Assembly (NCBI GenBank): GCA_021772355.1
Contig: JAJFMB010000140.1
Coordinates: forward strand, 1 to 5,128
DNA length: 5,128 nucleotides
Source of the DNA: Chlamydiota bacterium
Lineage (GTDB): Bacteria; Chlamydiota; Chlamydiia; Chlamydiales; JAJFMB01
Direction: 5' to 3'
The notes under the pieces were generated by a model. The model did no database searches. It was not told the origin of the DNA and worked only from the letters and a program-made list of their open reading frames with translations. This document shows positions 5,100 through 5,128 of the stretch, piece after piece (the first letter of the stretch is position 1; each line of letters starts with the position of its first letter). A program made the translations under genes and the position numbers.

Positions 5100-5128
5100 T
5101 TGACATAATATCAATTTAGATTTATCAG
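5100..5128 (+). promoter_or_regulatory. Candidate promoter running off the window edge
   Basis: A perfect -35 TTGACA (5100-5105) lies 17 bases from TATCAG (5123-5128, 4 of 6 to the -10 consensus). The window ends at the -10 box, so the gene it would serve, on the plus strand, cannot be seen. Confidence 0.3.

Noticed and set aside
1..5128. CRISPR array, tRNA or rRNA gene, insertion sequence
   Set aside because: No spaced repeat series, cloverleaf, rRNA-like stretch or transposase frame was seen on either strand.

Overview
The window most likely comes from a member of the Chlamydiota, probably an environmental (Parachlamydiales-type) lineage. The evidence is the gene order gatC-gatA-gatB and the wording of the Gat proteins. 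Examples are 'ARFCPVALGSDTGGSIRQP' in GatA and 'RKSYFYPDSPRNFQITQF' in GatB, which I recall as chlamydial versions of these blocks. This rests on memory and no search was run. No taxonomic marker such as rRNA is present.

Layout. Positions 1-91 hold an open frame on the minus strand that looks like the start of a divergent gene leaving the window. Positions 66-132 hold a promoter and a large, exactly symmetric dyad. Positions 131-1598 hold a two-gene AbiE-type (type IV) toxin-antitoxin or abortive-infection module: an AbiEi-like antitoxin/regulator, then an AbiEii nucleotidyltransferase toxin starting at GTG and overlapping the antitoxin gene by 8 bases. Positions 1599-1641 are a short gap with a plausible gatC promoter. 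Positions 1642-4854 hold gatC, gatA and gatB, coupled by a 4-base overlap and a 4-base gap. Positions 4855-5128 have no confident gene but contain a good promoter match, a terminator-like hairpin, a minus-strand open frame without a start codon, and a second promoter match at the edge.

How the genes work together. GatCAB is the housekeeping amidotransferase that converts Glu-tRNA(Gln), and often Asp-tRNA(Asn), to the correctly charged tRNA. The AbiE pair looks like an accessory insertion upstream of it. Its base composition is much more AT-rich (28-33% GC in three hand-counted lines of the toxin gene, against 45-65% in four counted lines of gatC, gatA and gatB). It carries all three 8-base homopolymer runs of the window, and an identical 10-base direct repeat lies on each side. 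The AbiEi dyad covers the promoter and start codon, as expected for an autorepressed type IV module.

The AbiE family is already described. The less ordinary points are the nested palindrome, the flanking repeats, the resemblance between the abiE operator region and the gatC promoter, and the possible small RNA or attenuator after gatB.
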